This document shows, piece by piece, positions 1-8,260 of a stretch of 64,000 bases of DNA. A program made the position numbers and the translations under genes. Under the pieces are notes generated by a model. It was not told the origin of the DNA and ran no database searches. It was given only the letters and a program-made list of their open reading frames with translations. Each line of letters opens with the position of its first letter. The first letter of the stretch is position 1. This DNA comes from DATMER01 sp040349255 (GTDB taxonomy: Bacteria > Acidobacteriota > Thermoanaerobaculia > Multivoradales > UBA5704): assembly GCA_040349255.1 (NCBI GenBank), contig JBEQUE010000111.1, positions 1 through 64,000 on the forward strand, read 5' to 3'.

Positions 1-2
1 GG

Positions 3-24
3 GGACCGGGTAACCAACCGGTCC
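3..24 (-). terminator. possible hairpin downstream of the permease
   Basis: A 7-bp inverted repeat (GGACCGG / CCGGTCC) with an 8-nt loop lies downstream of the permease stop on the minus strand. The window ends before any T-run could be checked, so the terminator role is a guess. Confidence 0.3.
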
Positions 25-81
25 TCCCTACCCCTATCAGTGAAAAGCAAAGAGCTCCGGTTCGTTTCTGTTGTGTAATTT

Positions 82-2079
82 CTAGACCCGCACCCGGACG
101 GGCAGCACCACCATGGGGACGCCGATCCACTGCAGCCGGCGCTGGATGCTCATCGGGGTCTCGTTGTGCAGGAAGCGCTGGAAGAAGCCTTCCTGGCGGA
201 AGACCAGCTTGCCGGTGAAGATCGTCGCCCGCGGGTAGATCTTCGCGATCTGCTCGCAGGTGGCGGTCGCCTCCGAGACCACCTCCACCCCCAGGCTGGA
301 GACGCTGTCCGCCGGGAAGCCCATGCGCCGCGCCACCTCCACGTACCGGGCCAGGGCCTCGTCCGTGCTGCGCTGGAGGTCGTCGATCTCCTCCTTGCCC
401 TTGAAGCTGCCGGAGTCCACCACCGCCACCGAGACGAAGATGAATTGCTTGTAGAGGCCCGGGAAGAAGCGGAGGATCGACAGCAGTGTGTGGATTCCAA
501 GGCCGTTGTAGGCGCTGACGAGCAGCACCGCGGTCGGCGCCTTCGGATCGAGCGGCGCGTCGGTCGGCTCGCCCTTCGGCAGCGCCGCCAGGATCTCATC
601 GAGCTGGCGCAACCCCGCCCTCGTGGTCCGGTAGTGGCGCTCGACCGCGAAGCAGACCAGCACCAGCGAAGAGGTCAGGACCACCGTCACCCAGCCGCCG
701 TGCGTGAAGCGCTCCAGGACCGTGATCGCCAGGATGCAGGCGCAGAGCACCAGCGCCACCCCGTGGATCCCGAGATGCCGCCGGCGGCCCTTCGCCTTCG
801 GGTGCCGGCGCCAGAAGCGGGTCATGCCGAGCTGCGACAGCGTGAAGGTCAGGAAGACGTTGATCGAGTACATGTAGACCAGCGTCGTGACGTTCCCGCG
901 GGTGTAGAGGAGCATCGCGAGCGCCGCGCCACCCATCAGCAGCACGCCGTTGCTCATGGTGAGCTGCTCGGAGAGCGATGCGAAGCGGTGCGGGAACCAC
1001 GAATCCACCGCCATGTTCGCCATCACCCGCGGTCCATCGATGAAACCAGCCTGGGCCGCGACCAGCAGGAGAAGACCTTCCGAGATCAGCGTCACCAGCA
1101 CCAGCCAGTAGCCCACCGGCAATCCGAAGAGCTGCCAGCCGCCGAAGGCGCGCTCGGCGAGCACGGCGTTCATGGTCTTGCCCGCGGCCGGAGTGACCCG
1201 GAGCAGGAGATATCCGAGCAGGATGCCGCCGGCGGTCGCGGCGAGCGAGATCGACATGTAGACCATCGTCCGCTTGCCGGTCTCGACCCGCGGCTCGCGC
1301 ATGATCTGGAGGCCGTTCGAGACCGCCTCGATGCCGGTGTAGGTGCCGCCGCCCATGGCGTAGGCGCGCAGGAAGATCAGCGCCATGCCGCCGAGCCCGA
1401 TCGTCGAGAGCCCGTGCGAGAACCCGGCGGACATCCGGGCCGAGACCTCCGGCAGGTCGTTCAGGTGGCTGAAGGCGGTCCAGCCGATGAGCAGCGCGTG
1501 GGTGCCCAGGAAAATCAGGAAGACCGGCAGCAGCGCCTGGACCGACTCCTTCACGCCGCGCAGGTTGAGCGTGATCAGGAGGACGATCGCCGCGACCTCG
1601 ACCGGCAGCTTCCAGGCGTGGAGGTCGGGCGGCAGGAAGCTGAAGATGGCGTTGCCGCCCGAGGCGACCGAGACCGTGATGGTCAGGATGTAGTCCACGA
1701 TCAGCGCGCACCCGGAGACCACGCCGGTCTTCGGCCCCAGCAGGTGCGACGCCACCACGTAGCCGCCTCCGCCGGTCGGGAACTGCTCGATGATGCTGCT
1801 GTAGGAGGTGGAGATGATGAGCACGGTGACCGCGGTCGCGATGGCCAGGAAGCCGGCGAGGTAGATGTGCTCGCCGAGCGCCAGGAACGCCTCTTCGGGA
1901 CCGTAGGCCGACGAGGACAGGCCGTCCGCGCCGAGCCCCACCCAGGCGAGGAAGGCGACGAGCGACATCCGGTGGATCTGGGACGTGTCGCCCACGTCCC
2001 GCCGGGCGCCGAGGAGGGCCCGCTTGATCCGCTGCGTGAGGGGCTCGTCGGGACTGCCGTCGAGCGAGGTCTGGCTCAT
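82..2079 (-). CDS. APC-superfamily permease (amino acid or K+ transporter, KimA-like)
   Basis: Inner-membrane permease of 665 aa. About 12 hydrophobic segments fill residues ~40-500, followed by a soluble C-terminal tail of ~160 residues. The first segment carries the GLGADGLSSSAYGPEEAF stretch, which resembles the unwound TM1 substrate site of APC transporters and of KimA-type potassium importers; IIEQFPTGGGGYVVASHLLG follows in TM2. Length and the cytoplasmic tail fit the KimA/YdaO subgroup better than short amino-acid permeases, but the substrate cannot be read from sequence. The start ATG lies only 15 nt after the T-run of a hairpin terminator behind the tRNA, so either some readthrough feeds this gene or its promoter overlaps that region; no clear Shine-Dalgarno is seen. 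Confidence 0.85.
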   Translation of the reverse strand: MSQTSLDGSPDEPLTQRIKRALLGARRDVGDTSQIHRMSLVAFLAWVGLGADGLSSSAYGPEEAFLALGEHIYLAGFLAIATAVTVLIISTSYSSIIEQFPTGGGGYVVASHLLGPKTGVVSGCALIVDYILTITVSVASGGNAIFSFLPPDLHAWKLPVEVAAIVLLITLNLRGVKESVQALLPVFLIFLGTHALLIGWTAFSHLNDLPEVSARMSAGFSHGLSTIGLGGMALIFLRAYAMGGGTYTGIEAVSNGLQIMREPRVETGKRTMVYMSISLAATAGGILLGYLLLRVTPAAGKTMNAVLAERAFGGWQLFGLPVGYWLVLVTLISEGLLLLVAAQAGFIDGPRVMANMAVDSWFPHRFASLSEQLTMSNGVLLMGGAALAMLLYTRGNVTTLVYMYSINVFLTFTLSQLGMTRFWRRHPKAKGRRRHLGIHGVALVLCACILAITVLERFTHGGWVTVVLTSSLVLVCFAVERHYRTTRAGLRQLDEILAALPKGEPTDAPLDPKAPTAVLLVSAYNGLGIHTLLSILRFFPGLYKQFIFVSVAVVDSGSFKGKEEIDDLQRSTDEALARYVEVARRMGFPADSVSSLGVEVVSEATATCEQIAKIYPRATIFTGKLVFRQEGFFQRFLHNETPMSIQRRLQWIGVPMVVLPVRVRV

Positions 2080-2094
2080 AGGCCCTGAAACGCC

Positions 2095-2117
2095 AAAAGG
2101 CAGGCGACTCGCCTGCC
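2095..2117 (-). terminator. Rho-independent terminator after tRNA-fMet
   Basis: On the minus strand a GC-rich stem (GGCAGGC / GCCTGCC, extendable by two pairs) is followed directly by TTTT. It begins 9 nt past the tRNA CCA end and is a convincing intrinsic terminator for the tRNA transcript. It also abuts the start codon of the next gene, the APC permease. Confidence 0.7.
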
Positions 2118-2123
2118 TGTCGG

Positions 2124-2202
<79 letters not shown>

Positions 2203-2394
2203 TCACCGTTTGCTTGCTGCTGCCACTCCCTTCCAGGAGCGGAGCGAGATCCTCGCACAACTCCCCGAGGCTGTCAAATCGCCTCGCGCAAGGGAGACAA
2301 CAGGCGGAGGGGCGGGCGCATTCCCGCGCCGAGGGTCGCAGTGCGATGCAGAGACTACCCTTGAGAGCCGCGGCCTGATACCGTTCCCCGACCC

Positions 2395-3666
2395 ATGCAA
2401 GGGCGCGCTCTGAACGTAGGTCTGGTCGGGACCTTCGACGTCGAGAACTACGGCGATCTGCTGTTCCCGCTGATCGCCGAAACGGAGCTGGCGGAACGCC
2501 TCGGTCCGGTCGAGCTCCATTGCTTCTCGTACGAGGCCCGGCCGGCGGAAAGCTGGCCCTTTCCCGTTATCTCGGTGACGGAGCTGCCGCGCCTCGCCGC
2601 CGGGCTCGACGGGCTCCTGATCGGCGGCGGGTTCCTGGTCCGCTTCGACAAGGCGGTGGCCCCCGGCTACGGCCCGCCGCCGGGCATCCACCATCCGACC
2701 GGCTATTGGCTTTCGCCGGCCCTGATCGCGCACCAGCACGGGGTGCCGGTCCTCTGGAACGCTCCCGGCGTGCACTACGAGGACCTCCCGGCCTGGGCCG
2801 ATCCGCTGATGGAGCTCGCGTTCTCGTCGAGCTCCTACATCGCGGTCCGCGACGAGCCTTCGCGCGCGGCGCTCGCCCGCTTCGCGGACCCGGTCCGGAT
2901 CGAGGTCGTGCCCGACACCGCTTTCGGCCTCGCGCGCCAGCTCGCCGGGCCGCCCGCCCCGGAGCTCGAGCGCGTCCGGGAAGCGGCAGGACTTACCGGG
3001 CCCTACCTCATCATTCAGGGGGTCCGCAACCTCGGCGCCTGCCAGCGCTTCCTCAAGCGGCACGCCGACCGCCTGCGGGGATACCGGCTGCTAGCCCTGC
3101 CGATCGGCCCGGTCAACAGCGACGACACCTCGGTCCTCGACCCCGGGCTGCCCGGCCTCGCGACCCTGCCGTTCTGGCCGCACCCGCTGCTGATGGCCGG
3201 GCTCATCCGCGAGGCGGAGACGGTCATCGGCTCCAGCTTTCACCTGGCGATCACCGCCCTGACCGCGGGTGTGCCCGTGTTCTCGCCGGTGGACCTCAGT
3301 CTGTGGAAGTACCCCGGCCTGCAGGGCTTCGAGACCATCCACCCGCTGCCCGCGGAGGGCTCCGACCCGGAGTGGTTCTTCTCGCGGCTGGGGAGGAAGG
3401 AGGCCGGGGCTCGGGTCGGCGCCGCCGTCGATCGGCTCGCCGTCCACTGGGACCGGATCGCGTCGGTGCTCCAGGGTGGCAGAACCAACGCGGGCGAGGC
3501 GGTCGGCCGATTCTGGCAGTCGCTGCCGGAGGTGCTGGAGTCGGCGGCCCTGCGCCATCAAAACGAGGTCGGGATGCGGGACCGCCGGATCGCGGACCTC
3601 GAGGAATCGACGTCCTGGAAAGTCACCGCGCCGTTCCGCTTCGTCGGCCGGCGCCTCGGGAGATAG
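2395..3666 (+). CDS. polysaccharide pyruvyl transferase family protein
   Basis: Protein of 423 aa matching the CsaB/WcaK-type polysaccharide pyruvyltransferase family. It opens with VGLVGTFDVENYGDLLFP, the family's N-terminal nucleotide-fold signature, followed by a GLLIGGGF loop and a C-terminal half with GSSFHLAITALTAGVPVF, typical of the GT-B-like donor domain. These enzymes transfer pyruvyl groups from phosphoenolpyruvate to cell-wall or exopolysaccharide sugars in the cytoplasm. The tail STSWKVTAPFRFVGRRL is a sequence often found at the C-terminus of polysaccharide-locus glycosyltransferases. The gene after it starts 3 nt past its stop, so the two are probably cotranscribed. A TACCGT hexamer ends 10 nt before the ATG. 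Confidence 0.85.
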   Translation: MQGRALNVGLVGTFDVENYGDLLFPLIAETELAERLGPVELHCFSYEARPAESWPFPVISVTELPRLAAGLDGLLIGGGFLVRFDKAVAPGYGPPPGIHHPTGYWLSPALIAHQHGVPVLWNAPGVHYEDLPAWADPLMELAFSSSSYIAVRDEPSRAALARFADPVRIEVVPDTAFGLARQLAGPPAPELERVREAAGLTGPYLIIQGVRNLGACQRFLKRHADRLRGYRLLALPIGPVNSDDTSVLDPGLPGLATLPFWPHPLLMAGLIREAETVIGSSFHLAITALTAGVPVFSPVDLSLWKYPGLQGFETIHPLPAEGSDPEWFFSRLGRKEAGARVGAAVDRLAVHWDRIASVLQGGRTNAGEAVGRFWQSLPEVLESAALRHQNEVGMRDRRIADLEESTSWKVTAPFRFVGRRLGR

Positions 3667-3669
3667 AGC

Positions 3670-4404
3670 ATGCTGGACCTGAAGCGGATCGAAGAGGGCG
3701 CCCTGAACACGGAACCCTACTCGTGGGGGGTGATCGACGGGCTGTACTCTCCGGAGGGCGCCGCGGCCCTCGCAGCGACCTACCCGCGCGACCATTTCAA
3801 GACGGTCTCCGGCAAGGACGCCGAGAAGGAATACCTCTACGAGTCCCGCGAGCTGCTCGCGATGGGAGGAGACGCCGTCTCGAACCCCGGGGAGCTGAGC
3901 GACTCCTGGCGGGAGCTGGCGAACGACCTGCTCTCTCCCGGGTACCGGGCCGCCATGTCGAAGCTGACCGGGCTCGACCTGACCGCCGTGCCCGTGGAGG
4001 CCAACGTCTATCACTATGGGCCCGGTTCCTCCCTCGGTCCGCACCTGGACATGCCGATCAAGCACGTCACCCACGTCCTCTACTTCAACGACACCTGGGA
4101 CCCGAAGGACGGAGGCTGCCTGAGCATCCTGCGCTCCGGCGATCCGGACGACGTGGTCGCCGTGGTGCCGCCGATCGTCGGCAGCTCGGCCGTCCTGGTG
4201 CGGTCGGAGCGCTCCTGGCACTCGGTCCAGCGCGTGGTCGAGAGCTGCCGCAGGTCACGGCGCGCGGTGACCGTGACGTTCTACGCCCCGGGCTCGGTCA
4301 GCCCGATGTGGCCGCCCGGAGAGAAGGCGCCGCTCCACTCGTACGAGGTGCCCCCGGCGCGGTCCTGGGCGCAGAGGCTGCTCGATCGTCTAACCGGGGG
4401 CTGA
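3670..4404 (+). CDS. 2-oxoglutarate/Fe(II)-dependent oxygenase
   Basis: A 244-aa protein with the double-stranded beta-helix oxygenase signature. The iron ligands are visible as H125-x-D127 (in GPHLDMPIKHV) and H184 (in RSWHSVQRV), and the 2-oxoglutarate-binding Arg is probably R197/R198 in SRRAVTVTFYA. The layout resembles prolyl-4-hydroxylase-type domains that hydroxylate sugars, peptides or small molecules. It follows a pyruvyltransferase gene by 3 nt, so a role in tailoring a surface glycan or glycan precursor is plausible but inferred only from position. It converges on the sulfatase-like gene, with 19 nt between stops. Confidence 0.8.
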   Translation: MLDLKRIEEGALNTEPYSWGVIDGLYSPEGAAALAATYPRDHFKTVSGKDAEKEYLYESRELLAMGGDAVSNPGELSDSWRELANDLLSPGYRAAMSKLTGLDLTAVPVEANVYHYGPGSSLGPHLDMPIKHVTHVLYFNDTWDPKDGGCLSILRSGDPDDVVAVVPPIVGSSAVLVRSERSWHSVQRVVESCRRSRRAVTVTFYAPGSVSPMWPPGEKAPLHSYEVPPARSWAQRLLDRLTGG

Positions 4405-4423
4405 CCGGGAACCGGGGTAGGCC

Positions 4424-5758
4424 TCACTCCAGATACCCGAGCGACCGCAGCTTGCGCTCGGCTTCCAGGCTCTCCTCGGCCTTGCCCTTGCCTTCGGTGC
4501 GGCCGAGCCAGGCGGTGAGCAGCTCCCGCAGGCCGTGGAAGGCGCGGCGCTCCTGGCGCAGGCGGTCGGTCTTCTCCTTCGGGTCCGCCTGGAGGTCGTA
4601 GAGCTCGAAGCTCCCTTTGCCCAGGTCGTGGATCAGCTTGTGACGGGCGTCGGCGGCGCTCCTCAGGGTGCCCTGCATGCCGTACTGGTGCGGATCGGGC
4701 TCGCCGGTCCCCTCGATCAGCGGGCGCAGGCTCTCGCCTTCCAGCTTCAGGCCGGCGGCGTCGATCCCCAGGTAGTCCAGGATCGTCGGCAGCAGGTCCA
4801 GGTTCTGGACCGGCTGCTTCAGGACCTTGGGCTCGACCCCCGGGAAGTGGATGAACATGGGGATCCGGATCGACGAGTCGAACAGGGTGCGGCAGTGCTT
4901 GATGTGGCCGTGCTCCAGGAACTCCTCGCCGTGGTCCGAGGTGAAGACCAGGAGCGTGTCGTCCAGCCGGCCGGTCTTCCGCAGCAGCTCGAGGAGGTTG
5001 GCGAAATGGCTGTCGAACGAGGCGATCTCCTCGTCGTACAGGCCGACCAGATAATCGATGTCCGCCGGCTTGAGGCCCGGGTCCGGCGCGCCCTTGTAGA
5101 TCATGTCGCCGATCGGGTTCGGATCGCCGGCGCGGATGAACTCCTTGTCCGGCCGGCCCAGGGCCCAGCGCCCGCGCTGATTCTTCGGCGGCCGGTAGGG
5201 GCCGTGCGGGTCCAGGTAGTGGAGATAGAGGAAGAACGGGCGGTCGTCGGCCGCCTCGATGAGCGGGAACGCGGCCCGGTTCACGCAGCCGGCCGGCTTC
5301 CACACGCAGTCCTCGTGGAAGCTATCGAACCCCCGCCCGAAGCCGGCGCCGGGGTTGAACCGGCCCGGCGTGCCGCGCACCACCGGGCTCGCCGAGACCG
5401 CGGCGGTGCGGAACCCGCGCTGCTTCAGGATCTCGGCGATCGAAGGGATGTCCTTCGGAATCCCCAGCGGGCTCTTGGGAGGCTGGCCGAGGAAGGCCGA
5501 CGGGTAGCGCGAGGTCAGGATCGAGTTCGCCGACGGAAAGGTGCAGGACGCCTGGCTGCGGGCGTTCTCGAACTTGAGCGATTCGCGGGCGAAGGCGTCG
5601 ATGTTGGGGCTCGTCGGCCGCGAGTAGCCGTAGGTTCCCAGGTGGTCCGCCCGCAGGGTGTCCACGAGAACCAGGATCACGTTCTTCGGCCGCGCCGGCT
5701 CGGGCTTCGAGCAGGCGGCCAGAGTAAGAAGAAGGACGCAGAGGAGTCTTCGGCTCAT
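4424..5758 (-). CDS. sulfatase-superfamily lipoprotein with non-canonical nucleophile
   Basis: A 444-aa exported protein. It has a lipoprotein signal (MSRRLLCVLLLTLAAC, lipobox Cys16), then an alkaline-phosphatase/sulfatase fold with VDTLRADHLG (metal ligand D33) and FTSDHGEEFLEHGHIKH. The position where sulfatases carry the formylglycine Cys/Ser (CxPxR) reads CTFPSA at residues 72-77. Aligning the conserved Pro puts Thr73 in the nucleophile slot and Ala77 instead of Arg, so a formylglycine sulfatase is unlikely. A phosphoester hydrolase or a Thr-dependent transferase of the same superfamily fits better. The ATG overlaps the stop of the upstream methyltransferase (TGATG), indicating coupled translation. 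Confidence 0.8.
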   Translation of the reverse strand: MSRRLLCVLLLTLAACSKPEPARPKNVILVLVDTLRADHLGTYGYSRPTSPNIDAFARESLKFENARSQASCTFPSANSILTSRYPSAFLGQPPKSPLGIPKDIPSIAEILKQRGFRTAAVSASPVVRGTPGRFNPGAGFGRGFDSFHEDCVWKPAGCVNRAAFPLIEAADDRPFFLYLHYLDPHGPYRPPKNQRGRWALGRPDKEFIRAGDPNPIGDMIYKGAPDPGLKPADIDYLVGLYDEEIASFDSHFANLLELLRKTGRLDDTLLVFTSDHGEEFLEHGHIKHCRTLFDSSIRIPMFIHFPGVEPKVLKQPVQNLDLLPTILDYLGIDAAGLKLEGESLRPLIEGTGEPDPHQYGMQGTLRSAADARHKLIHDLGKGSFELYDLQADPKEKTDRLRQERRAFHGLRELLTAWLGRTEGKGKAEESLEAERKLRSLGYLE

Positions 5759-6384
5759 CAATCTTCCAGGTGGATCAGATAGTCGCGGTCGATCCGGTTG
5801 CGGAAGGGGATGAGGAGGTCGGCCCGCGGTCCGCCCTTCCTCGCCTCCACGATGATGACGTGCGGCAGGTCCGAGCTGTCGGAGTAGATCTCGTGGCGCT
5901 CGATCCCCTGGAAGACCGGCAGCTCGCTCTCGCCGTAGCGGCACCAGCGCACGAGGTCGAATCCGCAGACGGTCAGCGCCTCGGTGAGCAGCTCGCGGTT
6001 CCAGAGGAACTGGTGTCGCCAGCCGTGGAAGGCCCGGTTGAGGCGGACTGCGGCCTGGCGTTTCTCCTCGGCGCTCATGTCCAGGCGGTAGTGCGTGTGC
6101 CAGACCCACTCCAGGTTCGGAGTGGAGAGCCGCGCCCAGCCGCCCGGGACCAGGACGCGGTGACAGTCCTCCAGGAAGTTGACCGCGTCGGCCACGCCCA
6201 GGTGCTCCAGGAAGTGCTCGGCGAACACCGCCTCGGCGCTCCCGGCTTCGAAGCCGAGGCCTTTCGTCACGTCGCAGACCACGTCCACACCCGGAAGATC
6301 CTGGTAATCGAGGTTGATCCAGCCTTCCAGGCGGGCCGTTCCGCTGCCGACATGGAGGCGCAGGGGGGAGGAATCGGCGGGCAT
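5758..6384 (-). CDS. class I SAM-dependent methyltransferase
   Basis: A 208-aa protein with a short Rossmann methyltransferase core. LHVGSGTARLEGWINLDY is motif I followed by the acidic strand-2 residue; FAEHFLEHL and VLVPGGWARLSTPN are motifs II-III. This is the compact type found in carbohydrate or cell-surface loci (Methyltransf_11-like). The acceptor is unknown. It is the first gene of a two-gene minus-strand unit with the sulfatase-like lipoprotein, overlapping by one base. It has a TAGACT -10-like box 12 nt upstream and no ribosome-binding site. It is divergent from eno. Confidence 0.8.
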   Translation of the reverse strand: MPADSSPLRLHVGSGTARLEGWINLDYQDLPGVDVVCDVTKGLGFEAGSAEAVFAEHFLEHLGVADAVNFLEDCHRVLVPGGWARLSTPNLEWVWHTHYRLDMSAEEKRQAAVRLNRAFHGWRHQFLWNRELLTEALTVCGFDLVRWCRYGESELPVFQGIERHEIYSDSSDLPHVIIVEARKGGPRADLLIPFRNRIDRDYLIHLED

Positions 6385-6396
6385 CTCGGACGCGGG

Positions 6397-6402
6397 AGTC
6401 TA
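6397..6402 (-). promoter_or_regulatory. -10 box (TAGACT) of methyltransferase/sulfatase unit
   Basis: TAGACT on the minus strand ends 12 nt before the ATG at 6384. No clear -35 is seen. The expected transcription start falls within a few bases of the start codon. Confidence 0.45.
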
Positions 6403-6484
6403 GCATTTCTTGAAAATGCTTGAGCCGATAGGGGTTTTGCGGATACCCTTTCCTGGTTTGGATCTGTTTCTCGGAGGAGAGGGA

Positions 6485-7792
6485 ATGTTCGTCATTGAAG
6501 AGATCGTGGCTCGGGAGATCCTCGATTCGCGAGGGAACCCGACCCTGGAGGCGGATTGCATCCTGGACGGCGGCGTCGGCGGGAGGGCGGCGGTGCCGTC
6601 GGGCGCCTCGACCGGCGAGCGCGAGGCCCTGGAGCTGCGCGACGGCGGCAAGCGCTACGCGGGCAAGGGCGTATCGAAGGCGGTTGAAAACGTCCTTTCG
6701 GAGATCGCGCCGCGGCTGCGCGGCATGGATGCGCGCGACCAGGCGCGCATCGACCGGCTGTTGATCGAGCTGGACGGCACGCCGGACAAGCGCCGGCTCG
6801 GCGCCAACGCGACCCTCGGCGCCTCGCTTGCCGTGGCCCGCGCCGCGGCCGAGGCGAGCGGCCTGCCGCTCTACGCCTACCTCGGCGGGCCGGCGGCCAC
6901 GGTCCTGCCGGTGCCGCTCCTGAACGTGCTGAACGGCGGCGCCCACGCCGACAACTCGGTGGACGTGCAGGAGTTCATGCTCGTGCCGATCGGCTTCAAG
7001 AGCTTCTCCGACGCGCTGCGGGCCGGGGTCGAGATCTACCACACGCTCAAGCAGGTCCTGAAGAAGGAGAAGATGGTGACCGCGGTCGGCGACGAGGGCG
7101 GCTTCGCGCCGAACCTGAAGAGCAACCGCGACGCGCTCGACCTCCTGATGAAGGCGATCGATGCCGCCGGCTACAAGCCGGGCAAGGAGATCGCCCTCGC
7201 CCTCGACGTGGCCGCGAGCGAGCTGGTCGAGAAGAAGAAGGGCTCGAAGGGGGTGGTCACCTACGAGCTGGCCGGCGAGGGGAGGACGGGCCTGTCCAGC
7301 TCCGACCTGATCGGCCTGTATCGCGACTGGATCGATGCCTATCCGCTGGTCTCGATCGAGGACGGCCTGGCGGAGAACGACCACGCCGGCTGGAAGGAGC
7401 TGACCGCCGAGCTCGGCTCGCGCGTGCAACTCGTCGGCGACGACCTGTTCGTCACCAACCCGGAGATCCTGGCGAAGGGCATCCGGGACGGGCTCGCCAA
7501 CGCGCTGCTGGTCAAGGTCAACCAGATCGGCACCCTGACCGAGACGCTGGAGGCGGTGGAGATGGCCAAGACCCACGCCTACAGCAACATCCTGAGCCAC
7601 CGCTCGGGCGAGACCGAGGACACCACCATCGCCGATCTGGCCGTGGCCACCCGCTGCGGCCAGATCAAGACGGGCGCCCCGTGCCGCAGCGACCGGGTCG
7701 CCAAGTACAACCGGCTGCTGCGAATTGAAGAGGAGCTGGACAACGTGGCCTCCTACCCCGGGGCCGCGGCGTTCCCACGCTGGAAACCGTGA
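6485..7792 (+). CDS. eno: enolase
   Basis: Phosphopyruvate hydratase (2-phosphoglycerate to phosphoenolpyruvate, glycolysis), 435 aa, a normal length. It begins MFVIEEIVAREILDSRGNP. Recognisable features are the SGASTGEREALELRD loop, AVGDEGGFAPN with the catalytic Glu, the Mg-binding SIEDGLAENDHAGW, LLVKVNQIGTLTET with the catalytic Lys, and SHRSGETEDTTIADLAVA. An in-frame ATG 75 nt further upstream exists, but the start chosen here has a strong GGAGGAGAGGGA ribosome site and matches the conserved enolase N-terminus. The next gene starts inside its stop codon (GTGA). Confidence 0.98.
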   Translation: MFVIEEIVAREILDSRGNPTLEADCILDGGVGGRAAVPSGASTGEREALELRDGGKRYAGKGVSKAVENVLSEIAPRLRGMDARDQARIDRLLIELDGTPDKRRLGANATLGASLAVARAAAEASGLPLYAYLGGPAATVLPVPLLNVLNGGAHADNSVDVQEFMLVPIGFKSFSDALRAGVEIYHTLKQVLKKEKMVTAVGDEGGFAPNLKSNRDALDLLMKAIDAAGYKPGKEIALALDVAASELVEKKKGSKGVVTYELAGEGRTGLSSSDLIGLYRDWIDAYPLVSIEDGLAENDHAGWKELTAELGSRVQLVGDDLFVTNPEILAKGIRDGLANALLVKVNQIGTLTETLEAVEMAKTHAYSNILSHRSGETEDTTIADLAVATRCGQIKTGAPCRSDRVAKYNRLLRIEEELDNVASYPGAAAFPRWKP

Positions 7793-8142
7793 ACGAGACG
7801 CCCTCGCCCGCCCGGTCCGACTCCTTCCGCCCGGTGCTGGGCCTGAGCCTCCTTCTCTTCGTCGCGGTCCTCGGCATCGCGGCGTGGCGGAGCTATCACG
7901 ACCTCTCCGCCGCCCGCGAGCGCGAGAAGCTCCTGGAGACCCGCATCCAGGAGACCCGCAACCGGATCGACGAGCTGCACGGCCGCATCGAGCGCCTGCG
8001 CAGCGATCCCGGCGCCCTGGAGCGCCGCGCCCGGGAGGATCTCGGCATGGTCCGCCCGGGCGACGTCGTCATCGAGCTGCCCGTGGAAGGACGTCCTCCA
8101 GTGAGGACGGTCGCCGCTGTGCCCCCTCCTCGACATCCCTGA
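7789..8142 (+). CDS. ftsB: FtsB/DivIC-like septum formation initiator
   Basis: A 117-aa bitopic membrane protein. A single transmembrane helix lies at ~residues 17-36, then a charged coiled coil (~40-80), then the ERRAREDLGMVRPGDVVIEL segment. That segment is the hallmark of FtsB/DivIC proteins, which link FtsL and FtsQ in the divisome. Linkage to eno is a widely conserved arrangement for ftsB, which supports the call. It starts with GTG, overlapping the eno stop by 4 nt. The Pro-rich C-terminal end is short and unremarkable. Confidence 0.85.
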   Translation: MNETPSPARSDSFRPVLGLSLLLFVAVLGIAAWRSYHDLSAAREREKLLETRIQETRNRIDELHGRIERLRSDPGALERRAREDLGMVRPGDVVIELPVEGRPPVRTVAAVPPPRHP

Positions 8143-8172
8143 AAATAAAGACCTTCTCCCGATCCGGCTCCC

Positions 8173-8188
8173 TGGCACGGCGCTTGCC
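8173..8188 (+). promoter_or_regulatory. sigma-54 promoter of the M48 protease gene
   Basis: TGGCACG-N4-TTGC matches the RpoN consensus at every defined position: GG at 8174-8175 and GC at 8186-8187 are separated by the obligatory 10 nt. Transcription would start about 12 nt further on, leaving a ~60-nt leader before the ATG at 8261. It implies that the downstream metalloprotease needs RpoN and an enhancer-binding protein. Confidence 0.7.
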
Positions 8189-8260
8189 TTAAGCAGGAGG
8201 CAGCGGAGATCCCTGGCTCCTTGCTTCCAGGGACGCGGACCCCAGAGGAGGTAACTGACC

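Noticed and set aside
166..2088. 640-aa plus-strand ORF opposite the permease gene
   Set aside because: Arg/Gln/His-rich composition with no domain; it is an antisense shadow of the permease in very GC-rich DNA.
4424..7600. 1058-aa minus-strand ORF that would fuse the sulfatase to upstream sequence
   Set aside because: Only the last 444 residues are real; the rest runs antisense through the methyltransferase and eno in a wrong frame, and the lipoprotein signal marks the true start.
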